This document shows positions 26,487 through 35,238 of a stretch of DNA of 64,000 nucleotides, piece after piece. How positions within the stretch are numbered: the stretch's first letter is position 1; every line of letters starts with the position of its first letter. This DNA comes from Nocardiopsis sp. CNT312 (GTDB taxonomy: Bacteria; Actinomycetota; Actinomycetes; Streptosporangiales; Streptosporangiaceae), in NCBI RefSeq assembly GCF_000515115.1, contig NZ_AZXF01000011.1:62001-126000 (forward strand), in the 5' to 3' direction. The translations under genes were made by a program, and so were the position numbers. Under the pieces are notes generated by a model that was given only the letters and a program-made list of their open reading frames with translations, did not search any database and was not told where the DNA came from.

Positions 26487-27360
26487 GCGGACCGTCCTGG
26501 CGGGCCACGGCCACGGCGTTGACGGCGACGATGGCGCCGACCGCCGCCCAGGAGAGCGGGTCCAGGTGCTGGCCGAGCACCGCCGTGCCCACCAGGGCCG
26601 CCAGGACGGGGTTGACGCTCATGAAGATTCCGAACACGTGGGCGGGCACACGCCGCAGGGCGATCAGGTCGGCCAGGAACGGGACCGCCGAGGAGAGCAC
26701 TCCGGCGGCCGACGCGCAGGCGAGCGCGGCGGCCGTGGGCGGGTGCTGGGCGAGGGCCAGCGCTCCGACGGGCAGGTACAGCGCCCCGGACACGGCCGCG
26801 GCCGCCGCCGAACCCTCCAGGCCGGGCACCCGGGAGCCGACGGCGCGGTTGAGCAGGATGTAGCAGCCCCAGCACACGGCGGCCGCCAGCGCCAGGCCGA
26901 TGCCCAGGTGGTCGGTGCTGGGACCGGGGCGCAGCAGCACGGCGACCGCTCCGACCGCCGCCAGTGCCAGGCACAGGTCCGCGCGGCGGCGCGAGGTGGC
27001 CAGGACCACGGCCAGTGGCCCGAGGAATTCGAGGGTGACCGCCAGGCCGAGCCCGATGCGGTCGATCGCCGCGTAGAGGGACAGGTTCATGGCGGCGAAC
27101 ACCGCGGCCAGACCCAGGATGAGGCGCCACTGGGCAGCCGTCAGCTCCCGCAGCCGGGGACGTCCGACGCACAGCAGGACGAGCGCGGCCACCCACTGGC
27201 GCACCGCGACCGTCCCCGCGGGGCCCAGGACCGGGAAGGAGAGGGCGGCCACGGACGCGCCCACCTGGTTGGACAGTCCGCTGCCCACCATGAGCGCCGC
27301 CCCGGCCAGGCGGCCGGAGGCGGAGCGGGGCGTACGTGCGCCCGGGGTTCGTGTCGTCAT
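26233..27360 (-). CDS. EamA/RhtA-type inner-membrane transporter
   Basis: About 375 residues; the first ~290 form the ten-helix drug/metabolite transporter fold with two EamA repeats (VAALSFPVLGPAGTVAVRQW, LSLYAAIDRIGLGLAVTLEF in repeat 1; GLALAAAVCWGCYILLNRAV and MSVNPVLAALVGTAVLGQHL in repeat 2). Relatives export threonine, homoserine or other metabolites. The last ~85 codons are Pro/Ser/Arg-rich, antisense to the oxidoreductase gene, and probably a run-on tail after loss of the original stop. ATG at 27360. The divergent LysR gene, only 68 bases away, is the likely regulator. Confidence 0.85.
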   Translation of the reverse strand: MTTRTPGARTPRSASGRLAGAALMVGSGLSNQVGASVAALSFPVLGPAGTVAVRQWVAALVLLCVGRPRLRELTAAQWRLILGLAAVFAAMNLSLYAAIDRIGLGLAVTLEFLGPLAVVLATSRRRADLCLALAAVGAVAVLLRPGPSTDHLGIGLALAAAVCWGCYILLNRAVGSRVPGLEGSAAAAAVSGALYLPVGALALAQHPPTAAALACASAAGVLSSAVPFLADLIALRRVPAHVFGIFMSVNPVLAALVGTAVLGQHLDPLSWAAVGAIVAVNAVAVARQDGPLRSRSPVPGAPPPTSTSGCYSRRPWSPAAPARWSPGSRRRRSPGPWGTPPPGSAVRAGRHRRTTRPPGPRTDRPAPPARRSPGG

Positions 27361-27385
27361 GCCTCGACGATGCGGCAGCGGCGAC

Positions 27386-27431
27386 CATACGCAAAATGCA
27401 TCCGACGCACCGTCCATACGATGGACGTATG
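27386..27431. promoter_or_regulatory. Divergent EamA-LysR control region
   Basis: CATACG-ATGGA-CGTATG (27415-27431) is a perfect inverted repeat of 6-base arms with the spacing of a LysR site (T-N11-A), overlapping the LysR start codon. A further CATACG half-site lies at 27386-27391. This suits autoregulation of the LysR gene and control of the exporter from the same 68-base gap. Confidence 0.5.
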
Positions 27432-28298
27432 GATGAGAAGGCCGCTCTGGAGCTGAGGCACCTGCGCTGCCTCGTCGCGATCGTGGACACCGGGACCCTC
27501 ACCGACGCCGCCCTCGAACTCGGTGTCTCGCAGGCGTCGGTCTCCCGGACCCTCTCGGCGCTGGAGGGGGTGCTGGGCGTGCGCCTGCTGCACCGCACCA
27601 GCCGTGTGTGCACGCCCACCACGGCCGGGGTGCGCGTGCTGGCCCGGGCCCGCCACGTGCTCGCCGAGGCCGACCACCTGTTGCGCGAGGCGGTCTCCGG
27701 GCACACCCGGCTGTGGATCGGGCACGCCTGGTCGGCGATGGGCCGCCACACCGCCGCGTTCCAGCGCCTGTGGCGGGAGCTGCGCCCCGACGTCGAACTG
27801 CGCCTGGTCCGGCACAACAGCGCCACCGGAGGACTGGCCGAGGGCAAGTGCGACCTGGCCGTCGTGCGCACCCCCGTGGACGGGCGCCGCTACGACCACG
27901 CCGTGGTCGGCCACGAGCACCGGTACGTGGCCATGGCCGCCGACGACCCGTGGGCGCGCCGCCGCTCCATCGGTGTGGCGGAGATCCGCGGGCGGACCCT
28001 GGCGGTGGACCGGCGCACGGGCACCACCACCACGCACCTGTGGCCGGAGGAGGAGCGCCCGGACCTGGAGTACACCCACGACATCGACGACTGGCTCGCC
28101 GCCATCGCCTCGGGGCGCTGTGTGGGGGTCTCACCGCACGCGACGGTCACCCAGTACCGCCGCGACGGCATCGTCTACCGGCGCGTGCGCGACGCCGAAC
28201 CGGTGGCGGTCGGCCTGTGCTGGCGGCGCGGCGACCCCCACCCCGCCACGCACGCGGCCGTGGCACTGCTCTGCGACCTGTACGCCGGGCGGCGGTGA
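27429..28298 (+). CDS. LysR-family transcriptional regulator
   Basis: 289 residues. Helix-turn-helix in residues ~8-65 (LRHLRCLVAIVDTGTLTDAA, LGVSQASVSRTLSALEGVLG, LLHRTSRVCTPTTAG), then a periplasmic-binding-protein-like effector domain (ADDPWARRRSIGVAEIRGRT). ATG at 27429 lies inside the inverted repeat of its own control region. Divergent from the EamA exporter, a common regulator/exporter arrangement (as for ArgP-ArgO). The ligand is unknown. Confidence 0.92.
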   Translation: MDEKAALELRHLRCLVAIVDTGTLTDAALELGVSQASVSRTLSALEGVLGVRLLHRTSRVCTPTTAGVRVLARARHVLAEADHLLREAVSGHTRLWIGHAWSAMGRHTAAFQRLWRELRPDVELRLVRHNSATGGLAEGKCDLAVVRTPVDGRRYDHAVVGHEHRYVAMAADDPWARRRSIGVAEIRGRTLAVDRRTGTTTTHLWPEEERPDLEYTHDIDDWLAAIASGRCVGVSPHATVTQYRRDGIVYRRVRDAEPVAVGLCWRRGDPHPATHAAVALLCDLYAGRR

Positions 28299-28332
28299 GC
28301 ACGCTCCGGCGGAGCCGTACCGCGCACCGCGC

Positions 28333-29673
28333 TCAGTCGGGACGGGGGTGGCCGAACAGGTGGGCCAGCGCCCCCTCCAACTCGGGGTACCGGAACCGGT
28401 GTCCGGACGCCGCCAGGCGGGCCGGTGCCACCCGCTGGTCGGCGAGTGCGACCTCCTCGGCCCCCTGGCGGCCCAGCAGGGCCGCCGGGGCCGCTGCGGG
28501 GACCGGGAGCAGCGCCGGGCGGCGCAGGGTGCGGGCGAGCAGCCGCGCGTGCTCGGCGCCGCGCACCGGGTTCGGCGCCACGGCGTTGACCGGACCCGAC
28601 AGGGTGTCGTCGAGGAGGGCGCGCACGTAGACGTCGGAGAGGTCGTCGGCTCCGATCCACGACAGCCACTGCCGACCGTCGCCGATCCGGCCGCCCAGAC
28701 CGGCCGCGAACAGCGGGTACTGCAACCCGAGCACCCCGCCCGCCGGGGTCTGGACGATGCCGGTGCGCACCTGGACGCACCGCGTCCCGGCGTCGGCGGC
28801 GGGACGGGCCGCCGCCTCCCAGTCGGCGACCAGGTCGGCGAGGAAGCCCGCGCCACGCGGGCTGTCCTCGGTGAGGACCTCGTCGCCGCGGTCGGGGCCG
28901 TAGTAGCCGACGGCGGAGGCCGTGACGAACACGCGCAGGCCGTCCTCGCGGGCCACCAGCTCGGCCAGCGCACGGGTGGGGCCGAGGCGGCTCTCGCGCA
29001 GCGCCCGCTTGTGCCGCTCGGTGAACCGTCCGAGGAGGGGCTCGCCCGCCAGGTGCACGAGCGCGTCCACGCCGTGCAGCAGGTCGGGGGCGGGTGCCTC
29101 GGGGTCCCAGCGCCGCTCGCCGGGGGCACCGGGGTCGCGGCGCACCAGCCGCACCACGCGGTGGCCGTTGACGGTCAGCAGGGAGCACAGGTTGCGGCCG
29201 ACCAGTCCGCCGGAGCCGGTGACCGCGACGGTCAGCACGCGGTCGCTCCACTCGCGGAAGCGGGCACGTGCGGCCAGGTCGTCAGCGAGCTGGGCGTGCC
29301 GGTAGGTGAACATGGGGCGCAGCAGCGCCTCGGGGACGGAGGTGGCGACCCTGTCGACCACGCGGGTGCCGCCGGGCTCTTGGAGGAAGTCGTGGGCGTG
29401 GGTCCACGACAGGACCGTCGACAGCGGGCGGCCCACCAGGTGGTCGGCGAACCGGCGCGGCGGGTCGTAGCGGTCGGGCAGGTGGGCGGCTCTCCAGCGC
29501 AGTCCGCCCGGCAGGGTCAGCACGGCCGTGCCGTCGCGCAGGGAGTCGGCCTCGGCGGTCAGCCGCACCGGCTGCCAGGGCGCGGTGAGGCGTGCGAACG
29601 CCCCGGGCCGCTCGTGCCAGGCGAACACCTCGTCGCGCGGTGTCGGCACCGTGCTCTCATAGCGGAAGACCAT
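28333..29673 (-). CDS. TIGR01777-type epimerase with N-terminal SRPBCC domain
   Basis: 446 residues. Residues ~1-145 are an SRPBCC (START-like) domain (MVFRYESTVPTPRDEVFAWH, LVGRPLSTVLSWTHAHDFLQ). Residues ~147-446 are an extended short-chain dehydrogenase of the SDR39U1 group: nucleotide motif VTGSGGLVGRNLCSLL, LVHLAGEPLLGRFTERHKRA, FVTASAVGYYGPDRGDEVL, WLSWIGADDLSDVYVRALLD. The fusion is usual in actinobacteria. Enzymatic substrate unknown. Independent unit converging on the LysR gene. Confidence 0.9.
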   Translation of the reverse strand: MVFRYESTVPTPRDEVFAWHERPGAFARLTAPWQPVRLTAEADSLRDGTAVLTLPGGLRWRAAHLPDRYDPPRRFADHLVGRPLSTVLSWTHAHDFLQEPGGTRVVDRVATSVPEALLRPMFTYRHAQLADDLAARARFREWSDRVLTVAVTGSGGLVGRNLCSLLTVNGHRVVRLVRRDPGAPGERRWDPEAPAPDLLHGVDALVHLAGEPLLGRFTERHKRALRESRLGPTRALAELVAREDGLRVFVTASAVGYYGPDRGDEVLTEDSPRGAGFLADLVADWEAAARPAADAGTRCVQVRTGIVQTPAGGVLGLQYPLFAAGLGGRIGDGRQWLSWIGADDLSDVYVRALLDDTLSGPVNAVAPNPVRGAEHARLLARTLRRPALLPVPAAAPAALLGRQGAEEVALADQRVAPARLAASGHRFRYPELEGALAHLFGHPRPD

Positions 29674-29766
29674 GCCGTTCCTTCCTCGTCCCTACAGCCT
29701 TCGGCCACCGTAGCGCGCGGGCGCGCGGAGGCCGGGGAAGGGCGCGCCACGGGTGGAAGCGGTCTT

Positions 29767-30170
29767 CTACCGCTGTTCCGGGAACGCGGTCACGGCGTCG
29801 GCCAGGGCGGTCCGGGCCTCGGTGTCGCCGATGCGGGCCCTCCCGTCGCCCCGCTGGTCGCCGTAGGCCCCGAACTGGGCGTGGTTCATGCCCCCGACCT
29901 CCACCATGACGGTGTTCGGGGGCAGGTGGGCACGGTGGTCGGTGGTCGCCGCCGGGTCGGACAGGCCGTCCTCGCTTCCAGCGACGGACAGTACCGGCAG
30001 GTCGTCCCGGTCGGAGAGCCCGGCGCCCTCAGTGGTGCAGGCGCCCCACAGCACCACCCCGGCCAGGGGACGACGGGCCGCCCCGTTCTGTCCATCGATG
30101 GGCAGCATCACGAGGGCGCAGACCACGGCCGCGGAGATGCCGGGGACGAGGCCACCGGTGCTTCCGGCTC
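29767..30170 (-). pseudogene. Deleted alpha/beta-hydrolase gene
   Basis: The minus strand keeps the C-terminal part of an alpha/beta hydrolase fold-5 protein: LAGVVLWGA, LPVLSVAGSEDGLSDPAATT, GGMNHAQFGAYGDQRGDG with the catalytic histidine. Upstream a GGLVPG fragment of the N-terminal region is joined almost directly to it. The nucleophile elbow (family GGHSLGG) and about 80 surrounding residues are absent, so the product cannot be an active hydrolase. No credible gene in 30171-30436. Confidence 0.6.
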
Positions 30171-30436
30171 TGACCGCGCACCGGGCCGGAGGGCGCTGGG
30201 CAGGGGCCCGGTCACGGACGAGCGTGGGCGACGCCCGTCCGGCAGGGAGCCGGAACGGCCCCCGCGCCGCATTCAGGACCTCCGCGGGTGGCAGGCGCTC
30301 TGCCGCGCGGGGGCCACTCGAAGGGCCCGTGGCGGGGGAACGGCCGGGCCGATGCCGCGTCTCACTCCGACTCCGTCCGAGGGCGGTCCCGCACCCGGCG
30401 GGCGGGGACGGGAGCGTCCCCGCGTACTGTGTCGGC

Positions 30437-31072
30437 ATGCCGGCTATCTACCTGATCCGCCACGGGAAGGCCTCTCCCGAGGCCGACGACTACGACGAAC
30501 TGAGCCCCACCGGTTACGAGCAGTCCCGCCTGGTGGGCGCCGAACTCGCCCAGCGCGGACTGAAGGTGGGGCCCGTGGTCGCCGGTTCCCTGCGCCGCCA
30601 GCGGCAGACGGCCGCCACCGCTCTGGAGGAGGCCGGTTTCGACGCCTCCGCGAGCGTGGACGAGCGGTGGAACGAGTACGACCACGTGGCGATGCTGGAG
30701 CGCTACGACATCGGCGAGGGGACGGTCCAGCAGCGGCTCGACGCCTGCCTGCACGCGTGGACCTCCGACCCCGCCGAGGGTGGCCACTCCTGGACCGCCT
30801 TCCGGGACCGGGTCGTGGCGGCGCTGGGGGACCTGGCGTCCGGGCTGGAGCGCGGCCAGACGGCGCTGGTGTTCACCTCGGGCGGGGTGATCTCCGCGGC
30901 GTACTCGTTCCTGCTGGACCTGCCGCCCGCGTCGTTCGCGGCGGTGAACCGGGTGGTGGTCAACGCCTCGATCAGCAAGATCGCGCACGGGCGCGGCGGC
31001 ACGCAGGCGCTGTCGCTCAACGACCACTCGCACCTGGAGCGGGGCGGCCCGACACTGCTCACCTACCGGTAG
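30437..31072 (+). CDS. Histidine phosphatase family protein
   Basis: 211 residues with the phosphoglycerate-mutase-like RHG motif (IYLIRHGKASPEADDYDELS), second-site arginines in GSLRRQRQTA, the catalytic glutamate in RWNEYDH and the C-terminal histidine replaced by VFTSGGVISAAY, where most members have a histidine (SHGG). That substitution may change activity. The substrate is unknown. ATG at 30437 has TACTGT seven bases upstream and no ribosome site, suggesting a leaderless mRNA. Confidence 0.88.
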   Translation: MPAIYLIRHGKASPEADDYDELSPTGYEQSRLVGAELAQRGLKVGPVVAGSLRRQRQTAATALEEAGFDASASVDERWNEYDHVAMLERYDIGEGTVQQRLDACLHAWTSDPAEGGHSWTAFRDRVVAALGDLASGLERGQTALVFTSGGVISAAYSFLLDLPPASFAAVNRVVVNASISKIAHGRGGTQALSLNDHSHLERGGPTLLTYR

Positions 31073-31139
31073 ACGCACGCCCAGAACAAACCGACCGGTC
31101 GGTTCCCGATTCCCACAGCCACCGGCCGACCGGTGCCGC

Positions 31140-31157
31140 GCTCCGCTCCAGCGGAGC
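31140..31157. terminator. Small hairpin between converging genes
   Basis: GCTCCGCT / AGCGGAGC inverted repeat in the 109-base gap between the histidine phosphatase gene and aroQ, with a neighbouring ACCGG-CCGA-CCGGT repeat. Weak but suitably placed. Confidence 0.4.
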
Positions 31158-31181
31158 CGGACACGGGCCGGCGCGCGTGGG

Positions 31182-31646
31182 CTACGCACGGCGCTCGGCG
31201 GCGCGCTGGAGGACGGCGCGCAGGGCCAGTTCGTAGCCGAACACGCCGCACCCGGCGACGTAGCCCGCCACCACGGGCGAGGTGACGGACGTGTGGCGAA
31301 ACTCCTCGCGGGCGTAGACGTTGGAGATGTGGATCTCCACCACCGGCGCCTCGATCGCGTCGATGGCGTCGCGCAGGGCGATGCTGTAGTGGGCGTAGGC
31401 ACCGGGGTTGATGACGATCCCCGCCCAGTGGCGGGCCCGGTGGATCCGGTCGACCAGTGCGCCCTCACTGTTGCTCTGGGCGCAGACCACCTCCACACCC
31501 AGCTCCCCGCCCAGGTCGCCGACGCGCCGCTCGACCTGCTCCAGGGTGGTGGTGCCGTACTGCTCCGGGTCGCGGGTGCCCAGCAGGTTGAGGTTGGGTC
31601 CGTTGAGCAGCAGGACGGTGCGGGAGGGGTCGGCGGGGCCGGTCAT
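31182..31646 (-). CDS. aroQ: Type II 3-dehydroquinate dehydratase AroQ
   Basis: Third step of the shikimate pathway, 3-dehydroquinate to 3-dehydroshikimate. 154 residues, standard for the dodecameric type II enzyme: LLLNGPNLNLLGTRDPEQYG with catalytic Arg/Tyr lid, CAQSNSEGALVDRIH, INPGAYAHYSIALRDAI with catalytic His, and VEIHISNVYAREEFRHTSVT. ATG at 31646 has AAGGAG 11 bases upstream. No other aromatic-pathway gene is adjacent. Confidence 0.96.
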   Translation of the reverse strand: MTGPADPSRTVLLLNGPNLNLLGTRDPEQYGTTTLEQVERRVGDLGGELGVEVVCAQSNSEGALVDRIHRARHWAGIVINPGAYAHYSIALRDAIDAIEAPVVEIHISNVYAREEFRHTSVTSPVVAGYVAGCGVFGYELALRAVLQRAAERRA

Positions 31647-31743
31647 CGGGCGGTGCTCCTTGCGGCTGAGGTGTGCTGACCGGTCCACCCTAGAACGGAA
31701 CCTCGGCCCCGCCCGCCCGGACACTTGCCGCGACGGATACCAT

Positions 31744-31757
31744 ACCGACCAGTCGGT
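31744..31757. promoter_or_regulatory. TetR-type operator before the acyl-CoA dehydrogenase
   Basis: ACCGACCAGTCGGT is an inverted repeat (ACCGAC / GTCGGT) starting 37 bases before the GTG start. It resembles palindromes bound by TetR-family regulators of fatty-acid degradation in actinobacteria. The regulator is not identified. Confidence 0.5.
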
Positions 31758-31780
31758 CTACGTCTTCTAGGAGGCTCCCC

Positions 31781-33577
31781 GTGGCGTCCACCATCCTGTC
31801 CGCACGCGATCTGCAGTTCCTGCTCTACGAGTGGCTCGACGCCGAGGCCCTCACCGAGCGGCCGCGCTTCGCCGACCACTCGCGGGAGACCTTCGACGGG
31901 GCCCTGGAGCTGGCCGAGCGCGTGGCCACGGACCACTTCGCGCCGCACAACAAGCTCAACGACGCCAACGAGCCCACCTTCGACGGCGAGCGCGTCCACA
32001 CCAACCCCGAGGCCAAGAGGGCCCTGGAGGTCTACGCCGAGACCGGCCTGGCCACGCTCGCCATGCCCGAGTCCGCCGGCGGCGCCCAGGCGCCCAGACT
32101 GGTCGCCAGCGCCTGCAACGCCTGGTTCCAGGCCGCCAACCTGGGCACGTTCGCCTACGCCTCCCTCACCGGCGGCAACTCCGACCTGCTGCTCGCCCAC
32201 GGCAGCAAGGAGCAGATCGACACCTTCGTGGCACCGATGCTGGAGGGCCGCTTCACCGGCACCATGTGCCTGTCCGAGCCGCAGGCGGGCAGCTCGCTGT
32301 CGGACCTCACCACCCGCGCCGAGCCCGCCGACGACGGCACCTACCGCGTCTTCGGCAACAAGATGTGGATCTCCGGCGGCGACCACGAGATGTCGGAGAA
32401 CATCGTCCACCTGGTCCTGGCGAAGATCCCCGGCGGCCCCCCGGGGGTCAAGGGCATCTCGCTGTTCATCGTCCCCAAGTACCTGGTGAACGACGACGGC
32501 TCCGCGGGCGAGCGCAACGACGTGGTCCTGGCCGGGCTCAACCACAAGATGGGCTACCGCGGCACCACCAACACCCTGCTCAACTTCGGCGAGGGCAAGC
32601 ACACGCCCGGCGGTGCCCCAGGCGCCGTGGGCTACCTGGTCGGCGAGCCCCACCAGGGCCTGAAGTACATGTTCCACATGATGAACAGCGCCCGGATCGG
32701 TGTGGGCTCGGGCGCCGCCTCACTCGGCTACACCGCCTACCTGAAGGCGGTCGGCTACGCCCGCGAGCGGGTACAGGGCCGCCCGCTGGGCGCCAAGGAC
32801 CCGGAGCAGCCGCAGGTGCCCATCATCGAGCACGCCGATGTGCGGCGGATGCTGCTCGCCCAGAAGAGCTACGCGGAGGGCGCGCTGGCGCTGGTGCTGT
32901 ACGCCTCGCGCCTGTACGACGACAGCGTCAGCCTCGGGGACGAGCAGGGCCGCGAGCGCGCCGACCTGCTGCTGGACATGCTCACGCCCATCGTCAAGAG
33001 CTGGCCCTCGCAGTGGTGCCTGGAGTCCAACAGCCTCGCGATCCAGGTGCACGGCGGCTACGGGTACACCCGCGAGTACGACGTGGAGCAGCACTACCGC
33101 GACAACCGCCTCAACATGATCCACGAGGGCACCCACGGCATCCAGGGCCAGGACCTGCTGGGACGCAAGGTCCTGGTGGAGGACGGCCGCCGCCTGACGA
33201 TCCTGGTGGAGACCGTCCGCGCGACCGTGGAGCGCGCCCGGAAGCTCGGCGGCGCCGAGGCCGGTTACGCGGACCTGCTGGACGCGGCGCTGACCCGTGT
33301 CGCCGAGACCGCCGCCGCGGCCTGGGCCGAGGGCGACGCGGCCGTGGCGCTGGCCAACGCCACCCCGTACCTGGAGGCGGTCGGGCACGTGGTGATCGCG
33401 TGGCTGTGGCTGGAGCAGGCCGTGGCGGCGCACGGCAAGGACGGCGCGTTCTACGACGGCAAGCGCGCGGCGGCGGCGTACTTCTTCCGCTACGAGCTGC
33501 CGCGCACCGGCCCGCAGTTCGACCTGGTCGCCTCGCGCGACCGCACCACGCTGGACGCCGACCCGAGCGTGTTCTAG
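31781..33577 (+). CDS. Acyl-CoA dehydrogenase, long form
   Basis: 598 residues. FAD-dependent alpha,beta-dehydrogenation of acyl-CoA thioesters. Domains: extra N-terminal segment with DLQFLLYEWLDAEALTERPR, the N-terminal helical domain, beta domain (MCLSEPQAGSSLSDLTTRAE, NKMWISGGDHEM), C-terminal helical domain with QVHGGYGYTREYDVEQHYRD and the catalytic glutamate in NMIHEGTHGIQGQDLLGRK, then the ~120-residue C-terminal extension of the PF12806 type. The ~600-residue class includes the FadE5-like enzymes of mycobacteria. GTG at 31781 has AGGAGG upstream. Monocistronic, with an operator at 31744. Confidence 0.95.
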   Translation: MASTILSARDLQFLLYEWLDAEALTERPRFADHSRETFDGALELAERVATDHFAPHNKLNDANEPTFDGERVHTNPEAKRALEVYAETGLATLAMPESAGGAQAPRLVASACNAWFQAANLGTFAYASLTGGNSDLLLAHGSKEQIDTFVAPMLEGRFTGTMCLSEPQAGSSLSDLTTRAEPADDGTYRVFGNKMWISGGDHEMSENIVHLVLAKIPGGPPGVKGISLFIVPKYLVNDDGSAGERNDVVLAGLNHKMGYRGTTNTLLNFGEGKHTPGGAPGAVGYLVGEPHQGLKYMFHMMNSARIGVGSGAASLGYTAYLKAVGYARERVQGRPLGAKDPEQPQVPIIEHADVRRMLLAQKSYAEGALALVLYASRLYDDSVSLGDEQGRERADLLLDMLTPIVKSWPSQWCLESNSLAIQVHGGYGYTREYDVEQHYRDNRLNMIHEGTHGIQGQDLLGRKVLVEDGRRLTILVETVRATVERARKLGGAEAGYADLLDAALTRVAETAAAAWAEGDAAVALANATPYLEAVGHVVIAWLWLEQAVAAHGKDGAFYDGKRAAAAYFFRYELPRTGPQFDLVASRDRTTLDADPSVF

Positions 33578-33849
33578 CGGACGGGGGCCGCTGCGGGGAC
33601 CTCCCCCGCGGCGGCACAGGATCCGGCTGAGGGGCCCGTGGCGGGCGGCGGTACCCGCCGTCAACGCAGGGCCTCTTCGCGTTCCTGCCGCCAGAGGAAG
33701 CACGGCACTGGCGGCGACGAGCGAAGCGGACACAAGCGCAGCGGCCAGCCGGACCGGACGGGGAGCGGTCGGTGGACAGGTCCGCCACCGCGCACCGAAC
33801 CCGCAACCCCATGTAGCATAACGGATACAAGAAGTCACATGGAGGCCCC

Positions 33850-34356
33850 ATGCGTGCCCTGCGCCGACTCGCCCTGCCCCTCGCCGCCTGCACGATCCTC
33901 ACCCTCACCGGCTGCACCGCGGCACGCGACCTAGCCCTCGAGATCGTGCCTGAAGAGCTGCACACCGAAGTCCACACGGTCAGCGCCCTCCTGGCACGGG
34001 TGTGCCAGGAGGGGGATACGTCGCTGGCGCGTGACTTCGTCGGCGGCCAGATGCTCGGCGAAAGCTACGACCGACACATCTCCCCAGCCCTGCTCAGCCC
34101 ACAAGCGCAGAAGCTCCACTCGTGGGTGGTACACGTCCGTTCGCGTTACGACACGGGCGCGGTCTGCACCGACCGAACCGTCGCGAAAGCCATCGAGCGA
34201 AGCTTCCACAACCGTGTGGGCATCGCCAACGCTTTGGAACTGAAGAAGGATCTGAGCGGTCCCGACACGCAGTTCCTGTCGGAGGCAGCAAGCGGGTACC
34301 GCGCCTCCCTGGAGGAGTGGGTCGACGCCGAACTGGGCGAGCGCGCCGAGAGCTGA
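33850..34356 (+). CDS. Hypothetical lipoprotein
   Basis: 168 residues with signal sequence and lipobox LTGC (Cys21). The mature part is mostly helical and charged and has two further cysteines (RVCQEGD and GAVCTDR). No family recognised. ATG at 33850 has GGAGG five bases upstream. Codon use is less GC-biased than in neighbours and the preceding 40 bases are AT-rich (ATGTAGCATAACGGATACAA), hinting at acquired DNA. Confidence 0.75.
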   Translation: MRALRRLALPLAACTILTLTGCTAARDLALEIVPEELHTEVHTVSALLARVCQEGDTSLARDFVGGQMLGESYDRHISPALLSPQAQKLHSWVVHVRSRYDTGAVCTDRTVAKAIERSFHNRVGIANALELKKDLSGPDTQFLSEAASGYRASLEEWVDAELGERAES

Positions 34357-34392
34357 CCGGCCGCGCTGGACGCGGCGCGTATCCTCGGCAGC

Positions 34393-35238
34393 GTGACCAG
34401 CACGCTCCACACCGACGGAGCCACGGACTGGGCCGCGCGTGTCCGCGAGGCCCTGGGGCCGGGGCCCGTGGCCGCCGTGACCGGGGCCGGGATGTCCACC
34501 GACTCCGGTATCCCCGACTACCGCGGCCCGGACTCTCCTCCGCGCACGCCGATGACCTACCAGCAGTTCACCGGCGACCCCGCCTTCCGCCGCCACTACT
34601 GGGCGCGCAACCACGTGGGCTGGCGGCACATGGACCGGGTCCGCCCCAACGACGGGCACCGCGCACTGGCCGACCTCGAACGCCTCGGCGCGGTCCGCGG
34701 CGTCATCACCCAGAACGTGGACACCCTGCACTCGGCCGCGGGCAGCGAGCGCGTCATCGACCTGCACGGGCGCTACGACCGGGTGGTCTGCCTGTCGTGC
34801 TCCGAGCGCACCTCCCGCGCCCGCCTGGCCGAGCGCCTCACCGCGCTCAACCCCGGTTTCACCGGCGACGTTCCCGACGTGGAGATCGCCCCGGACGCCG
34901 ACGCCGTCCTGGCCTCGACCGAGGGCTTCCGGGTGGCCGACTGCGCCTCCTGCGGCGGCGTGCTCAAACCCGACATCGTCTACTTCGGTGAGAACGTGCC
35001 CAAGGGGCGCGTCCACGACGCCTACCGGATGGTCGACGAGGCACGGGCCCTGCTCGTGGCGGGCTCCTCGCTGACCGTGCTGTCGGGGCGCCGCTTCGTC
35101 AAGCGCGCCGCCGAGCAGGGCAAGCCGGTGGTCATCGTCAACCGGGGCGCGACACGCGCCGACCATCTGGCGGCGCTGACCGTGGACGCGGGCTGCTCCC
35201 CCGTGCTGCGGTCCCTGGCCCAGTCGTACCGCGCCTGA
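34393..35238 (+). CDS. NAD-dependent protein deacylase, Sir2 family
   Basis: Removes acyl groups from lysines using NAD. 281 residues. NAD motif TGAGMSTDSGIPDYRG, TQNVDTLHS, catalytic His in IDLHGRYD, zinc ligands CLSC and CASCGG, then KPDIVYFGENVPK and VAGSSLTVLSGRRFV. The insertion between the zinc cysteine pairs is longer than usual. GTG at 34393 with TATCCT at 34380-34385 and no ribosome site points to a leaderless mRNA. Its stop codon abuts the stop of the next gene on the other strand. Confidence 0.94.
   Translation: MTSTLHTDGATDWAARVREALGPGPVAAVTGAGMSTDSGIPDYRGPDSPPRTPMTYQQFTGDPAFRRHYWARNHVGWRHMDRVRPNDGHRALADLERLGAVRGVITQNVDTLHSAAGSERVIDLHGRYDRVVCLSCSERTSRARLAERLTALNPGFTGDVPDVEIAPDADAVLASTEGFRVADCASCGGVLKPDIVYFGENVPKGRVHDAYRMVDEARALLVAGSSLTVLSGRRFVKRAAEQGKPVVIVNRGATRADHLAALTVDAGCSPVLRSLAQSYRA

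Noticed and set aside
27523-31236. Open frame of 1237 codons on the plus strand across several genes
   Set aside because: It runs out of frame through the LysR gene and antisense through the epimerase. It is Ala/Arg/Pro/Gly-rich with no domains, a by-product of high GC.
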